Source of the DNA: Spisula solida
Lineage: Eukaryota > Mollusca > Bivalvia > Venerida > Mactridae
NCBI GenBank assembly: GCA_947247005.1
Contig: OX365950.1
Location: 48,832,761 to 48,896,760, forward strand
Reading direction: 5' to 3'
Length of the DNA stretch: 64,000 bases
Positions 22,371 to 33,482 of this stretch are shown one piece after another. A program made the translations under genes and the position numbers. Positions within the stretch are counted from its first letter, which is position 1; each line of letters starts with the position of its first letter. The notes below the pieces were generated by a model. The model had not been told where the DNA came from, made no database searches, and worked only from the letters and a program-made list of their open reading frames with translations.

Positions 22371-23639
22371 TTTAAGTTGATGAAAGTACTTTTCCTACGC
22401 CGCCGCTAGGTGGTGCCACATTTGCAATAGTAAATCGGTCAGTCAGTTATATTGCGTAACCACCGACCGGTCATGCAAAATAGTTCTCATCAATTGCAGC
22501 ATATAAACTACAGAGCTACTTCCTATTTCTCAATCTACAGGACAGTTAGATATCCCAATAAATAATGTAAACCTATTTCTAGTGTTTTGTAGTATTTACA
22601 AAGCAATTTCCACTTCTGTTAACTGCCTTGCTGAATTAACATCAACATGTCTCTGTTGCATACGGGTACTTCTTGGTCAATTAATAGACCGATTTCATAA
22701 TTACTACTTAAAACATGCATGCCATGATCACACGTTCTACTGTGGACAAAACATTGACTGATAAGCCATTGTATGGTAACCTGTATACTTTGTATATGAA
22801 GGTTACTATCATTAGTGTTTAAAATCGCATATGTAGGTATAGTTTTTGTATTTACAAAACTATTACCTGTGCTTTGAACTGCCTTTTCGTCTGCAAAAAC
22901 TGTTACGTAATCAAATAGCGTAGTACTGAACCAGTATATCTAATCATATTGAGAACATGGCTCTATTGCATAATCAATCTAACTATTCGGCGATAAGCGG
23001 TACGCGAAAAATCCATAACACCGACTACCACTCGTGATAATGAAAATGTCATTTATTGATAGCCGGAAATATGGATAATGTTCGTAATTAAAATAAAACA
23101 ATAATTTATATTTAATAATAATTGCTAATCCCTTCGTCCGTAGTCTTGTTGAGGTGTCTAATTTTTCTTCAAACTGCTAAACGGATCGCTAGGGTTATTC
23201 GTTTACAAATGATGCAGATGTTTTCGCGTGAAAACAATACTATTGCGAACGTTAAATTATAATATCTTAGTTCGTCTGAAGAACAGTTGTTAATCAAATT
23301 AGAACCAAGTAGATTTTGTAAGTCATTTCTTAAATATGCGCTATAGTGCACGATAACTCTCAGTATGTTAATAATTTCTATTTTTCAATTTCTATTTTAA
23401 TAAGGATTAACAACTGTTATTTCAGTTTTAAACATAATTATACTATGTTAAAATGTGTAATATCGGATTTTTATATACGGTACATGTACCTTGTGATAAT
23501 TAGATGTTTTATTATAATGTAGATACTGTCGCTTATAACTAAATAAATTATGAATTTTATTATTTATCAATTATAGATAACGAAAATAAATAGCCGAAAT
23601 TCACACAGTATATAGAAAATTCTAGTGAAATTTGAATTG
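22371..23639. other. No gene seen
   Basis: Contains loosely similar blocks near 22615-22665 and 22875-22970 (AACTGCCTT, then CTCT(G/A)TTGCATA). Their spacing differs, so a duplication is not secure. Confidence 0.4.
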
Positions 23640-23985
23640 GCTGCTGGTGGCCGGTTCGCACTTGCCAATTCGATCCTCTAGTGAAATTTGAATTTGCTGC
23701 TGGCTGCCAGTTCGCAGCAGTTGATGCGAATCTACAGTGAAAATATAATTGAAAGCTGGCTTCCGATTGGCAGTTACCAGTTCGATCCTCTAATAATAAA
23801 ATTTGAATTGACTGCTGGTTGCTGGTTGCTGGTTAGCAGTTGCCGATTCGAGGTAGCTGATTGCCTGTTCGCAGTCTACTAGTCTACTGTCGGTTTGCAG
23901 TTGCAAATTCGATCCTCAAATTAAATGTAAATTGGCTGCTGGTTGCCGGTTCGCAGTTGCTGATTCGAGTCTACAGTGATAATAG
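23640..23985 (+). repeat. Degenerate tandem repeat (GCTGCTGGTTGC / TTCGCAGTTGC words)
   Basis: Five or so units of the form AAATTTGAATTGGCTGCTGG, then CCGGTTCGCAGTTGC, then GATTCGATCCTCTA or GATTCGAGTCTACAGTG. Units vary from about 55 to 115 bases. It runs into the dispersed repeat at 23993. Confidence 0.65.
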
Positions 23986-23992
23986 AACTGGA

Positions 23993-24085
23993 ATCTTTGA
24001 AAAAAATGCATTAAAATGCAGGATGTACGATATATGATGTAGGTCCCAATAAAATCGAGGAGGATCTACAATCTCTATATGAAAT
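23993..24085 (+). repeat. Dispersed repeat, copy 2 (partner at 19754)
   Basis: Shares ordered blocks with 19754-19850. In both places it is followed by AT-rich unique sequence. Confidence 0.6.
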
Positions 24086-24178
24086 AACAGTCCGACTATA
24101 ATCATCACAGGAAAGTAAACCTAGATCTCTTATAATTGGCTCCACATAAATTATAACTTCAGTTTCAAACCTACTTAC

Positions 24179-24610
24179 TTAGTCATCTTCGCACTCTTGA
24201 GTGCATAAGGCTTCCACAGCTGCTCTCCACCTACATCTGTTTTGGGCTTTCCTCTCTGTTTTCCTCTCTGCTTTCCCAGGTCGTTCCCATTATTTTCATC
24301 TCTGACTCTACGGTTCTTCTCCATGTTCCTTTCGGTCTCCCTCTTTTTCTCTGCCCGTGTGGTGTCCATCTGCTAGCTGTTTCAGTATGCCTTGTATTGT
24401 CCATTCTCATGACATGTCCTACCCATCTCCATCGTCTGCGTCTTATCTCTGTGTTTATATCCCCAATTCCAGTTCTTTCTGTTACTTCCTTTTTAGATAT
24501 AACTTGGAGCCGATGTATTCTCAAGATCTTTCTGAGACATCTTCCCTCAAATCATCGCAGTTTTTATTCTACATTCTTGTTTGTTTTCCAGGTTTCACTA
24601 CCATAACGAT
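24179..24610 (-). pseudogene. LINE reverse-transcriptase C-terminal remnant
   Basis: Read on the minus strand, this is the 3' end of the open frame of a non-LTR retrotransposon. Visible in order are YGSETWK near 24600, CLRKILRIHRLQ, KKEVTERTG, RRRRWRWVGHVMRMD, SRWTPHGQRKRGRPKGTWRR and finally WRAAVEALCTQECEDD with its stop at 24179-24181. All are hallmarks of the tail of the RT protein in a LINE class abundant in invertebrates. Two stop codons interrupt the part before CLRK, and a frame change lies between the GRPKGTWRR block and the WRAAVEAL tail, where the bases AGAGAGGAAA are duplicated. The endonuclease and RT catalytic parts are absent, so this is a 5'-truncated, dead insertion. The tail after the stop is GTAAGTAG. 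It is also close in sequence class to the fragment at 29813. The exact clade was not assigned. Confidence 0.85.
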
Positions 24611-24841
24611 AAAAAGTGACAATTTATTGTTTACAAAAATACCTATAAAGAAATTATGAAGGAATGAGATCTCATTGAATGATGTCGTAGATGAAATGTT
24701 GAATTTCCCACGGCCAATACACTCATATATACAGTGGTCAGGAAAGAGCTCCAAATGGAGCTCCCTTTGATCTGAGTGGTCTCAGCATGATAGGTCATTA
24801 TCAGCAGCAGCATGTTATTGACCAGACGCGAGATTAATTAT

Positions 24842-24960
24842 CAGAACAGAACAGAACAGAACATTATTTTCAGACTTGAGCTGTACAGCTCATTATCATC
24901 ATACATTATAAATACATGCATAAATAAACTTGACAGGTGAAGAGAATATGAAATTTAGAA
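24842..24960 (-). repeat. Retroelement 3' tail with ACAGA microsatellite
   Basis: (CAGAA)n of about 20 bases, then CATTATTTTCAGACTTGAGC and TGTACAGCTC. On the minus strand this is the usual body, A/T-rich signal and pentanucleotide tail. Similar in plan to 20262 but with another tail word. Confidence 0.45.
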
Positions 24961-25107
24961 TAAAGACACGGAAAATATTAATATTAAACTAATACAAGAG
25001 TCAGTGAAAACAGGATGTTATGTTAAAAATATCCATAGCATGTATACAAAATACTTCAAAAACATTTTTGTGAAATACATAGATTTCGAGGTTGAACCCG
25101 AAATAAA

Positions 25108-25185
25108 CAAACACGCACGCACGCACCAATACACACGCACACAAGCACACAAGCACGCAAGCACGCACACACACACACATGGACG
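25108..25185. repeat. CA/ACGC microsatellite
   Basis: CACGCACGCACG, ACACAAGCACAC and a CACACACACACA run. It directly precedes the large satellite array. Confidence 0.9.
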
Positions 25186-25204
25186 CACAAAAACAACAAC
25201 AACA

Positions 25205-26790
25205 TTAGGCCGCTAGGCCGCCAACTTCACAATTTTTTTTTTTTTTTTTTTTTTCGACTGCCAACTTTGTAAGGCCGCTGGATCGCTAGGCCGCTAGGCC
25301 GCTGGGCCGCTAGAACGCTAAGCCGCTAGGCCGCTAGGCCGCCAACTTCACAATTTTTTTATTTATTTTTTTTTTTCGACTGCCAACTTTGTTAGGCCGC
25401 TGGATCGCTAGGCCGCTAGGCCGCTGGGCCGCTAGAACGCTAGGCCGCTAGGCCGCCAACTTCACATTTTTTTTTATTTTTTTTTCGACTGCCAACTTTG
25501 TTAGGCCGCTGGATCGCTAGGCCGCTAGGCCGCTGGGCCGCTGGGCCGCTAGGCCGCTAGGCCGCCAACTTCACAATTTTTTTTTTTTTTTTTTTGGACT
25601 GCCAACTTTGTTGGGCCGCTGGATCGCTAGGCCGCTGGGCCGCTAGGCCGCTAGGCTGCTAGGCCGCTAGGCCGCCAACTTCACAATTTTTTTTTTTTTT
25701 TTTTTTTTTGGACTGCCAACTTTGTTGGGCCGCTGGATCGCTAGGCCGCTAGGCCGCTGGGCCACTAGGCCGCTAGGCTGCTAGGCCGCTAGGCCGCCAA
25801 CTTCACAATTTTTTTTTTTTTTTTTTTTTTTTTTTGGACTGCCAACTTTGTTGGGCCGCTGGATCGCTAGGCCGCTAGGCCGCTGGGCCGCTAGGCCGCT
25901 AGGCTGCTAGGCCGCTAGGCCGCCAACTTCACAATTTTTTTTTTTTTTTTTTTTTTTTTGGACTGCCAACTTTGTTGGGCCGCTGGATCGCTAGGCCGCT
26001 AGGCCGCTGGGCCGCTAGGCCGCTAGGCTGCTAGGCCGCTAGGCCGCCAACTTCACAATTTTTTTTTTTTTTTTTTTTTTTGGATTGCCAACTTTGTTGG
26101 GCCGCTGGATCGCTAGGCCGCTAGGCCGCTGCGCCGCTAGGCCGCTAGGCTGCTAGGCCGCTAGGCCGCCAACTTCACAATTTTTTTTTTTTTTTTTTTT
26201 TGGATTGCCAACTTTGTTGGGCCGCTGGATCGCTAGGCCGCTAGGCCGCTGGGCCGCTAGGCCGCTAGGCTGCTAGGCCGCTAGGCCGCCAACTTCACAA
26301 TTTTTTTTTTTTTTTTTTTTTTTGGACTGCCAACTTTATTGGGCCGCTGGATCGCTAGGCCGCTGGGCCGCTGGGCCGCTAGGCCGCTAGGCTGCTAGGC
26401 CGCTAGGCCGCCAACTTCACATTTTTTTTTTTTTTTTTTTGGACTGCCAACTTTGTTGGGCCGCTGGATCGCTAGGCCGCTAGGCCGCTGGGCCGCTAGG
26501 CCGCTAGGCCGCTAGGCTGCTAGGCCGCTAGGCCGCCAACTTCACAATTTTTTTTTTTTTTTTTTTGGACTGCCAACTTTGTTGGGCCGCTGGATCGCTA
26601 GGCCGCTAGGCCGCTAGGCCGCTAGGCCGCTGGGCCACTAGGCCGCTAGGCTGCTAGGCCGCTAGGCCGCCAACTTCACAATTTTTTTTTTTTTTTTTTT
26701 TGGACTGCCAACTTTGTTGGGCCGCTGGATCGCTAGGCCGCTAGGCCGCTAGGCCGCTGGGCCGCTAGGCCGCTAGGCCGCTAGGCTGCT
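25205..26790. repeat. Satellite array with poly-T tracts (13 long units)
   Basis: Thirteen units of about 110-134 bases. Each unit has the order: an 8-bp word GGCCGCTA repeated 6-10 times (some as GGGCCGCT, GGATCGCT or GGCTGCTA), then GCCGCCAACTTCACAA, then a poly-T tract of about 18-30 bases, then GGACTGCCAACTTTGTTGGG. The first three units have CGACT after the T tract and A residues inside two of the tracts; later units have GGACT and pure T. Confidence 0.95.
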
Positions 26791-27103
26791 AGGCCGCCAA
26801 CTTCACGCTGCTAGGCCGCTAGGCTGCTAGGCTGCCAACTTCACGCTGCTAGGCCGCTAGGCTGCTAGGCCGCCAACTTCACGCTGCTAGGCCGCTAGGC
26901 TGCTAGGCCGCCAACTTCACGCTGCTAGGCCGCTAGGCCGCCAACTTCACGCTGCTAGGCCGCTAGGCTGCTAGGCCGCCAACTTCACGCTGCTAGGCCG
27001 CTAGGCTGCTAGGCCGCCAACTTCACGCTGCTAGGCCGCTAGGCCGCTAGGCCGCCAACTTCACGCTGTTAGGCCGCTAGGCCGCTAGCCTGCCAACTTC
27101 ACG
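26790..27103. repeat. Satellite array, short-unit part without poly-T
   Basis: Nine occurrences of CCAACTTCAC, most spaced by a block of the form GCTGCTAGGCCGCTAGGCTG plus CTAGGCCG. It uses the same 8-bp word and spacer as the long units but lacks the T tract and the GGACTGCCAACTTTG part. One unit is shorter, and the last two carry small changes (GCTGTTAGG, AGCCTGCC). Confidence 0.95.
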
Positions 27104-28184
27104 AACATTTTAAACAGAGGTTTTCTTTAATCTCTACGTACTAATTTATTCTTAAAATATTCATCTAATTATACGTGTAATGTTAGTTTTTTTAACGGTG
27201 GAATAATTAGTTTAGTATTTAGAGAAGTGTTGCTAACCTCACAGGCTTTTATGTTTATTTTACGATTTTTATAATGGTGACACATTTCCAATATGGGCCT
27301 TTGGTTTACTAGAATGGCATTATTTACACCCAATGATCAATTTCTTATTATATTAAAAAATCTATATTGTAAATCGATCGCGTACTAATTCTTAATCAAA
27401 CATAGGTTATTATTTTTAAATGTACAATTAAGATTTTATTTTTATTATTAAAGATACAAATCGTCCACGGAATCGTTTAACCAATGAACATTCAGGGTTG
27501 AATATGAGGTGATTTGGTCTTTCGCAAATGATACATTTATTGTGTAATATACTAGAAAATCGCTGCCGCTTCAAACTTAAGATTTTAAACATATATCAGG
27601 CCACTGATATTTATCAGTATACATACTTAGGCATACAAAACGTCACATTATTGCTTGCACAAATCTGAATTTAATTTCACGATCATATCGGAACTTTATT
27701 AAATATTACGATAATTTCTCAGATAACGAATATTCATCCTTGAATCAGATCTAAACCTTCCGTAGTAACGTCCCCCATCAGCCAGGGGCTCGACAAGAAC
27801 ATATTTTCTCTATTGTTTATTGCGCAATATTTATTCCATATCATTTGTTTGTTATCAATGTCGATTAATAATCACATCCCAGCATCAGTTGGCTGTCATA
27901 TTCCCTGAACACCTATGAAAAGTTACCCTTCAAAATTCTTGGCGTGCGCGATTCGTCACACAAGGTGACAAAATACCCCCAGGTATGAGAGAGCGTATAT
28001 ATGTGACAAATTTAACGATCGTCAAAATGAAGTGACGTTTCTGAAGACAATATCAATTGTGTATTATTAGTAGAATTAGTACTGGATGTACTTCGCACCC
28101 TGTGATTTATGACCTGTTTTAAGACACGTTACAAGAATAACTAGATCGCGACCACCATCATCATGACCACAGCCACCCCACCAT
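27104..28184. other. No gene seen
   Basis: The right flank of the satellite returns abruptly to AT-rich single-copy-looking sequence. Confidence 0.5.
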
Positions 28185-28432
28185 GGTGGTATTCACAAAG
28201 CATCTTAAGGGACATCTTACATATTTTGACATAAGTTAAGAAATTGAGCTGCAAATATTTCCGAAGAAACGAAGAATTGAACAATCCTTGTTTTTTTTAT
28301 TTTACATAGTTTTACATAATGCTTCTAAACTATGTAAAACATGAAAATCTTGATTTTCCGGTTAAGGTGATACACTTAAGGAACTTTAAAGAATTTAAGT
28401 TTTTCCTAAAGATGCTTTGTGAATACCATCCC
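28185..28432. mobile_element. MITE-like element (about 245 bp)
   Basis: Ends GGTGGTATTCACAAAGCATC and its complement with about 2 differences in 24. An internal hairpin (TTTACATAGTTTT / AAACTATGTAAA) lies near 28303-28338. The GGTATTCAC end links it to 2294-2416. Confidence 0.75.
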
Positions 28433-28689
28433 TGTCAGGACAACAACTTCTTCAACATCATCACCTTTCTGGAAGTAATAAATGATAACAAACTAGTTTC
28501 TAAAATAACACCGTCCTCATAACAACAAAATGGAATACACTTATAAACGGCTTAGTTCGTGGAAATATTAGTAGCATTTTAAATAGCATGACATGCATGT
28601 CGTATACTTTTAAGTTTAAAAACTGTTTATTATGAAATTATTATTGTGATTTTGGTCCATGTCCTACACGTACTCTTCAGGGATGTTAT

Positions 28690-28735
28690 AATGGAGTAGA
28701 ATAGAACTTTATTTAAGACTCTAAATTTTATGAGA
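28690..28735 (-). repeat. Retroelement 3' tail with TAGAA word
   Basis: GTAGAATAGAACTTTATTTA followed by AGACTCTAAATTTTATGAG. Similar in plan to 20262 and 24842. Confidence 0.35.
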
Positions 28736-29812
28736 TGTTATTAGTTTTGCCTAGTAATAATACTGGACGCTCATAATATGGACTCCGTTTCCACGGTGAC
28801 CGTTTATCCAGCTTCTGAATCCAGCGTAGCAATATTCAAATCACTTTCACAAAAACAAACAAAAGCTAGAGCCAACTGAGCAAGCTGTCCAGTTTAATAC
28901 CAAGATAATTGAAACCCAAATAAATACCTTATTTATAACAATTTAATTATATTAAACCTGAGCTGACGAATTTATATTCTTTTATTCCCTCTTTAGGGTC
29001 AGCTTCGGACGTAAAATCAATATTTGGAAACCCTATAAACATCAGTCCAAACAATTATTTAAATAATTTCAAACAGAGAATTTTATGAAGCACCTGTCAA
29101 CTAGGACAATTAAACCACACAGTATGAAATAACACTCGTTAAATCTAGCGCGCGATGGTATTTAAGAAATTATAAGAAATTAAACATCCAGTTTCCGTTC
29201 TGTCTCTTATAACTGGATTAGTGAAATAGAAAGTTGTCACGAAATATTAAATTAGATGCTTCACTGACAATACCGCACACGCTTTCCATGCTCTATTGTC
29301 ACGTGATCTTGTCACCCACAATTTGTCTACATGTACTCGGGCTATCCCCGCCTTCTTTTCTACTTGTCAATTATTGGCTCCACCACCCGACACGCAGGGT
29401 TCTCAGAGTTCCTGGGGAAGTACACAAAATGTCTTAAAGTATAGTCAGCCGATGAAAGCACTAGACACTCAACAATTTTATTACTTAATTTAGTAAACAA
29501 AAGCTAATGTTATAGTCGAGAACATTTGACTTGTCACTAATTAATCCTCGTGTGTTTTTGTTTTTGTATGGTTAGAATGTTTGGATTAGTTAAAATAACA
29601 ACTCAGATTGGACAACGGATAAGCACGGATATTCAAGGGTTCCATATAAAATGTTCTGACCTATATCATCGGCGGACTATATCTACGGAGAGCTATACCA
29701 GTCTGGAGAACAAGTCATAATCATAATAATTATTATAAACAATTAATATCTAACTAATAACACGTCTAAACATGTACAGATACCTTACATCTTCCAACAT
29801 ATTCTTACTTAC
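28736..29812. other. No gene seen
   Basis: AT-rich; two overlapping short plus-strand frames near 29234-29493 are shadows of each other with no recognised domain. Confidence 0.45.
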
Positions 29813-29921
29813 TTAGTCCTCTTCCCGTACTTCGGCACATACGGCTGATGTCAGCTTTCTCTATTTTGGACTGTCACTGGCTGTCTTTTCTGCTTCCTTC
29901 CATGTTAGTCCCATATCTTTC
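29813..29921 (-). pseudogene. LINE reverse-transcriptase 3'-end fragment
   Basis: On the minus strand the frame reads GLTWKEAEKTASDSPK, one stop codon (where W is expected), then RKLTSAVCAEVREED and a stop at 29813-29815. This is the extreme C-terminus of the same kind of LINE protein as at 24179 (pattern W-x-E-A-x-K-x-A-x-D-R-P-K-W-R). The sequence after the stop is GTAAGTAAG, the same tail type as at 24179. Only about 35 codons are left. The residue differences show a separate insertion of another subfamily. Confidence 0.75.
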
Positions 29922-30067
29922 AAACATATACATGTACACATGTAATATACCTATAAAAGAATCTGTAGGACAACATCAACAACTGCCAAATCTAACCAAC
30001 AAAATATACATGTATATTTGTACAGTGACTTGCAATATGTCAAAAGGATCATATTAAGTGAGACAGT

Positions 30068-30832
30068 AAGGCAGCACTTGAAACTTAACCAGCCGAGCAC
30101 AGAAAACATTAATAACATTCAAGGCACAATGCCCAACTGAACCAATTGAGCACCGAAAACATAAAAAACATACAAGGCACAACGCCCAACTTAGCAAGTA
30201 AAGATCCACCAAAGTACAAGCTGGCGAAAAGTAGAATGAATCAAAAAGCTGAATACCCTAGCTGAATGACACAGTTCACATAGTAAAACGACTACAAAGG
30301 TTTTAGCTGTCAGATATCCTAAAAAGAAGAAGTACCCAACACACAGCCGAACATGAAAATGATCCGCCCTAGTACCAGCTATTAAAAAGCTGACTTCGTT
30401 GAGTGTGACCTTTATGATGTTCCATCAGTGCAGCTCCTTGGTAGATATTTGATCTGCTCGTCTAATGTGCTGACTGTGTCTCAGTCAGGTATTGGTGAAT
30501 CTTCCTGATTCTCATGAGACACTAGTGCCTGAAGAAACGATTCTAACGAGAACATATGAGATTTAAAGAGAGCATACGAGATTTCCCTGACGTGATCAAG
30601 TAACATGGCGAAGACTTTGTCCATAACATCTCTGTCTCATGTTCCCATAGTAATACAAGATTACACGAAGCTTAATGACAATTTGTATGTTACAAGTTAT
30701 GGGAACAGTCTGGGCAGCCACGGGCAGTTCATTTTCTCGTTCTGTTATGTGTTGGGCATTGTGCCGTGTAATTGTTGTATGTGATGTTTTTTATGTTCCT
30801 GTGCTCGGCTGTTTGAGTTGAGTGCTGCCTTC
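30068..30832. mobile_element. Fold-back element (about 765 bp) with about 90-bp inverted arms
   Basis: The left arm AAGGCAGCACTT... (30068-30150) and right arm ...AGTGCTGCCTT (to 30832) are inverted copies sharing CAGCCGAGCACAG, ACATAAAAAACAT and GGCACAATGCCCAAC. The left arm is itself partly duplicated (CCGAGCACAGAAAACAT near 30093 and TGAGCACCGAAAACAT near 30148). No transposase frame is present. A lone right-arm relative sits at 37010-37100. Confidence 0.65.
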
Positions 30833-32905
30833 CCTGGCCGACATTCTATTATCTTTTTTACATCGGGATAAAGAAGCACAAAACGTGGAGCAGTATGCAT
30901 TAAAAATATTCTCCAGAAGCACACTTGTTTTGTTGCATGAATTATGTAAGCGGATCTATATACGCGCTATTATGACATTCTAACATACAGAACTGGCCAT
31001 GTAATCACCTAGACAGTGTATCTAGGACTACAATTCCTGAGGAATGCGGTAGACCTTTCAAGACATCAGCAACACTTCATATAACGACCTAGATCTTGAT
31101 ATTGCCGTTTTTGCTGAACAGAAAAAAGCATAGTTGTAAAACATTGGCGCCTTTTAAAGTAAACTCGTGAAATAGAATGCGTTTTTTGTAATCATGTTTT
31201 AATGAGAAAAACTGCACTTAAGTTTACATCCGCCGTAAAAATAATCCAACATAAGGTTAAAGACGTGAGGCTTGTGAACTCTATATCAAATCGTTACTAA
31301 ATGGGTTTCACTGTTTTAACAAAAATCGCCATGACCAATGTTGTCCTTGGGTTTTTGTCTTGAATTTATAAAGTTTTTAACTCATTGGACTATTTTTATT
31401 ACAAAGTACTGGCAACAGAAGTCGGTGGTCCACCGTTTTGAGACAACCTATGTTAGTTCATGTTATCATTACAAAACTGTACAGTACATTGTATATTGCA
31501 TACGGTAATTGAATGAAATTCAATTCAATTCTGAATTATTTTTATTAAAGTTTCATTCACATTTCACATACTATACACTTTATACAATGCATGCATTTTA
31601 GAGCTGAATTGCAGTAGTAGTGCATGGTATATGGCACATAAAGGGTATATTTTCGGCCTCAGAGAGTTTCATTTGTCACTTACAACAAAAAAAGCTAAAC
31701 CATCCTATATATCCTGTATAGAGTTGCACCATCTCCAACAAACCAAGTTAGCGTAAAAAGACTGTGTCAATAGGTGATTGTTATTATGGCCAGCCTTAGG
31801 AGAATTCGTTCAACTACTTAGATTTGACTTTTAAAAAGATGCATCACCTTTTTAAAACATTGATGCCAATCGTCATTTAACAGACTCTCACATGTGAAAT
31901 GGTGATAATACGCTTAGTATGATAACAAATAATTCAAGAATCAAAAAGATATGTTCCAACGAAAAGATACCACTTTCAAGCAATTTCTATATGCAGTCTG
32001 ATCCAGATATATTTATGAATGCATGTATTAGCGTATTAACGTAGTTTTGAGGCCACAAATCGAGCAATGTCAAGCCAGCAAATCGGCGTAAATGGATATC
32101 ATGGCAAGCTCAATCATATTCAACAACACCACCATCTCAAAAACATTGCACATACTCTACTTCCGATTCAAAGCACGGCCACTTAAAGCTAATGTGCAAG
32201 GAAATTACAACTTGATTTTGATACAATTGTACGAAAGTGCTTCTTTAATCGCCGTACCTTCAGTATTGTTCCTGTGGCACGGACGAAGTGCGAATCTGAA
32301 GGGAAATACTTTTAATACATACATTCATAAATATACAGTTCAGAGTGGTGTGTCTGTAATGGTTTGCTCACGTAATGTGTTGGGGCATGGTGTAAAGAAT
32401 TAATATTTTCCCGTGTGCAAGGTGTTTAATATATTTCCCCCTTACAGTATGCTGATATAATATAGCCTAACTATCCCGTACATCATATGTAATATGCCAT
32501 TCTGACAAGCGTATGAATACCGTAACCTCTAGGTGCCAGAATTAAGTACTCAATGGTGAAAACTTGTCATATATTCTGACAGGACGAGGTCTGACAGCCT
32601 CACCAACCAAACTAAGCAAAAAATAAAAAAACATATACTAGTACAAGGTTATCTCCTAGATGGTTTACGAGTTAAATGGACACTCTGCGCTGATAAAACA
32701 CCAACTGCTACCGACGACAGAGGGAAGATCATTGTCGGTTTTTGTCGTTAATGTAGATGTATCTAAATTACCATTTGCTTTCACTTCTTCTTCCTTTGTT
32801 TCATCTTCTTCTTCTACATCTTCTTTCAGTTAATTTGCAGAGCCCACTCTGGGACATTGTCGCAAATAAAAAAAACTATTCCAAGATCGTTGCAAAAAGA
32901 TAATA
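30833..32905. other. No gene seen
   Basis: Apart from the tail at 31505 nothing stands out. A 103-codon plus frame (32092-32403) was examined and has no family features. A CTTCTTCTT-rich patch lies near 32786-32826. Confidence 0.45.
31505..31560 (-). repeat. Retroelement 3' tail with AATTC microsatellite
   Basis: GAAATTCAATTCAATTCTGA followed by ATTATTTTTATTAAAG; on the minus strand this is an AT-rich end with a pentanucleotide tail. Confidence 0.35.
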
Positions 32906-33482
32906 TTAAGTCAGACAACTGGCACACCGTAATGATGAAATAGATAAAGCAGGTAAACACCATGTACAGCTCAGTTGCTGCCACCCGCTAGCCCCTTCTT
33001 GGAGGCTTTCAATGTATGGGCTCTGATGAAGTGTTCTTGAAGTTGGTTCCACAATATAATACCAGCTGGGAAGAACGAGTGGCGGTTTGCTTCTGTTCTG
33101 CAGAAAGGGAGTAGATACCTGATGGTGCAACCGCTTGTGGCATATGTAGCAGTGAGCAGAAACTTGTCAGCCGAGATGTTTTGTGGCTCGACCCTTTTAC
33201 CCATGTAAATAAAATGTATTTATAGATATATTTGATTGTATATTTTGTTTAGGTTATAAAATATGTTTAAACTAAATGTCAATGGATGCAGTGGGGGGAT
33301 TTCGAAATATCATCACCAGGTTGCTGTAGAGATCCCCAGCCGAGGTCAGTTATCATCTGGCTGGTGATTTTGGTGGTACTGTAACCACCAATGACAAACG
33401 TTGCAGTCATACGCTGGAGCGCCTCCTGCTGTTGAATGTTCCTATTGGTATACGGGTCCCAAAAAGGGGCAGCGTATTCCAC
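32906..33482 (-). pseudogene. LINE reverse-transcriptase C-terminal remnant (Jockey/CR1-like)
   Basis: The first part on the minus strand (33482 down to about 33330) reads MEYAAPFWDPYT, then QQQEALQRMTATFV and ITDLGWGSLQQ. This is the region after the RT domain in Jockey/CR1-type LINEs (pattern E-Y-A-x-x-x-W-D-P-x-T ... V-Q-R-R-A-A-R-F-V ... L-x-W-x-S-L-x-x-R-R). The second part (33204 down to 32971) reads DKFLLTATYATSGCTIRY, LLPFCRTEANRHSFFPAG and IILWNQLQEHF, the usual C-terminal tail (R-x-S-F-F-P-x-x-I-x-x-W-N-x-L). Between them, about 100 AT-rich bases with stops replace the expected sequence, and the very end shifts frame (GLAGG against GWQQLS). The catalytic domain is missing. It is a 5'-truncated and broken copy. 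Confidence 0.8.

Noticed and set aside
24357..24659. Two plus-strand frames of 69-100 codons over the LINE remnant
   Set aside because: They are the antisense shadow of the minus-strand reverse-transcriptase tail.
25205..27103. CRISPR-like array
   Set aside because: The units are tandem with no unique spacers, have poly-T tracts, and the context is animal nuclear DNA.
32092..32403. 103-codon plus-strand frame
   Set aside because: No recognisable domain or flanking splice signals; length is within what open AT-moderate sequence gives by chance.
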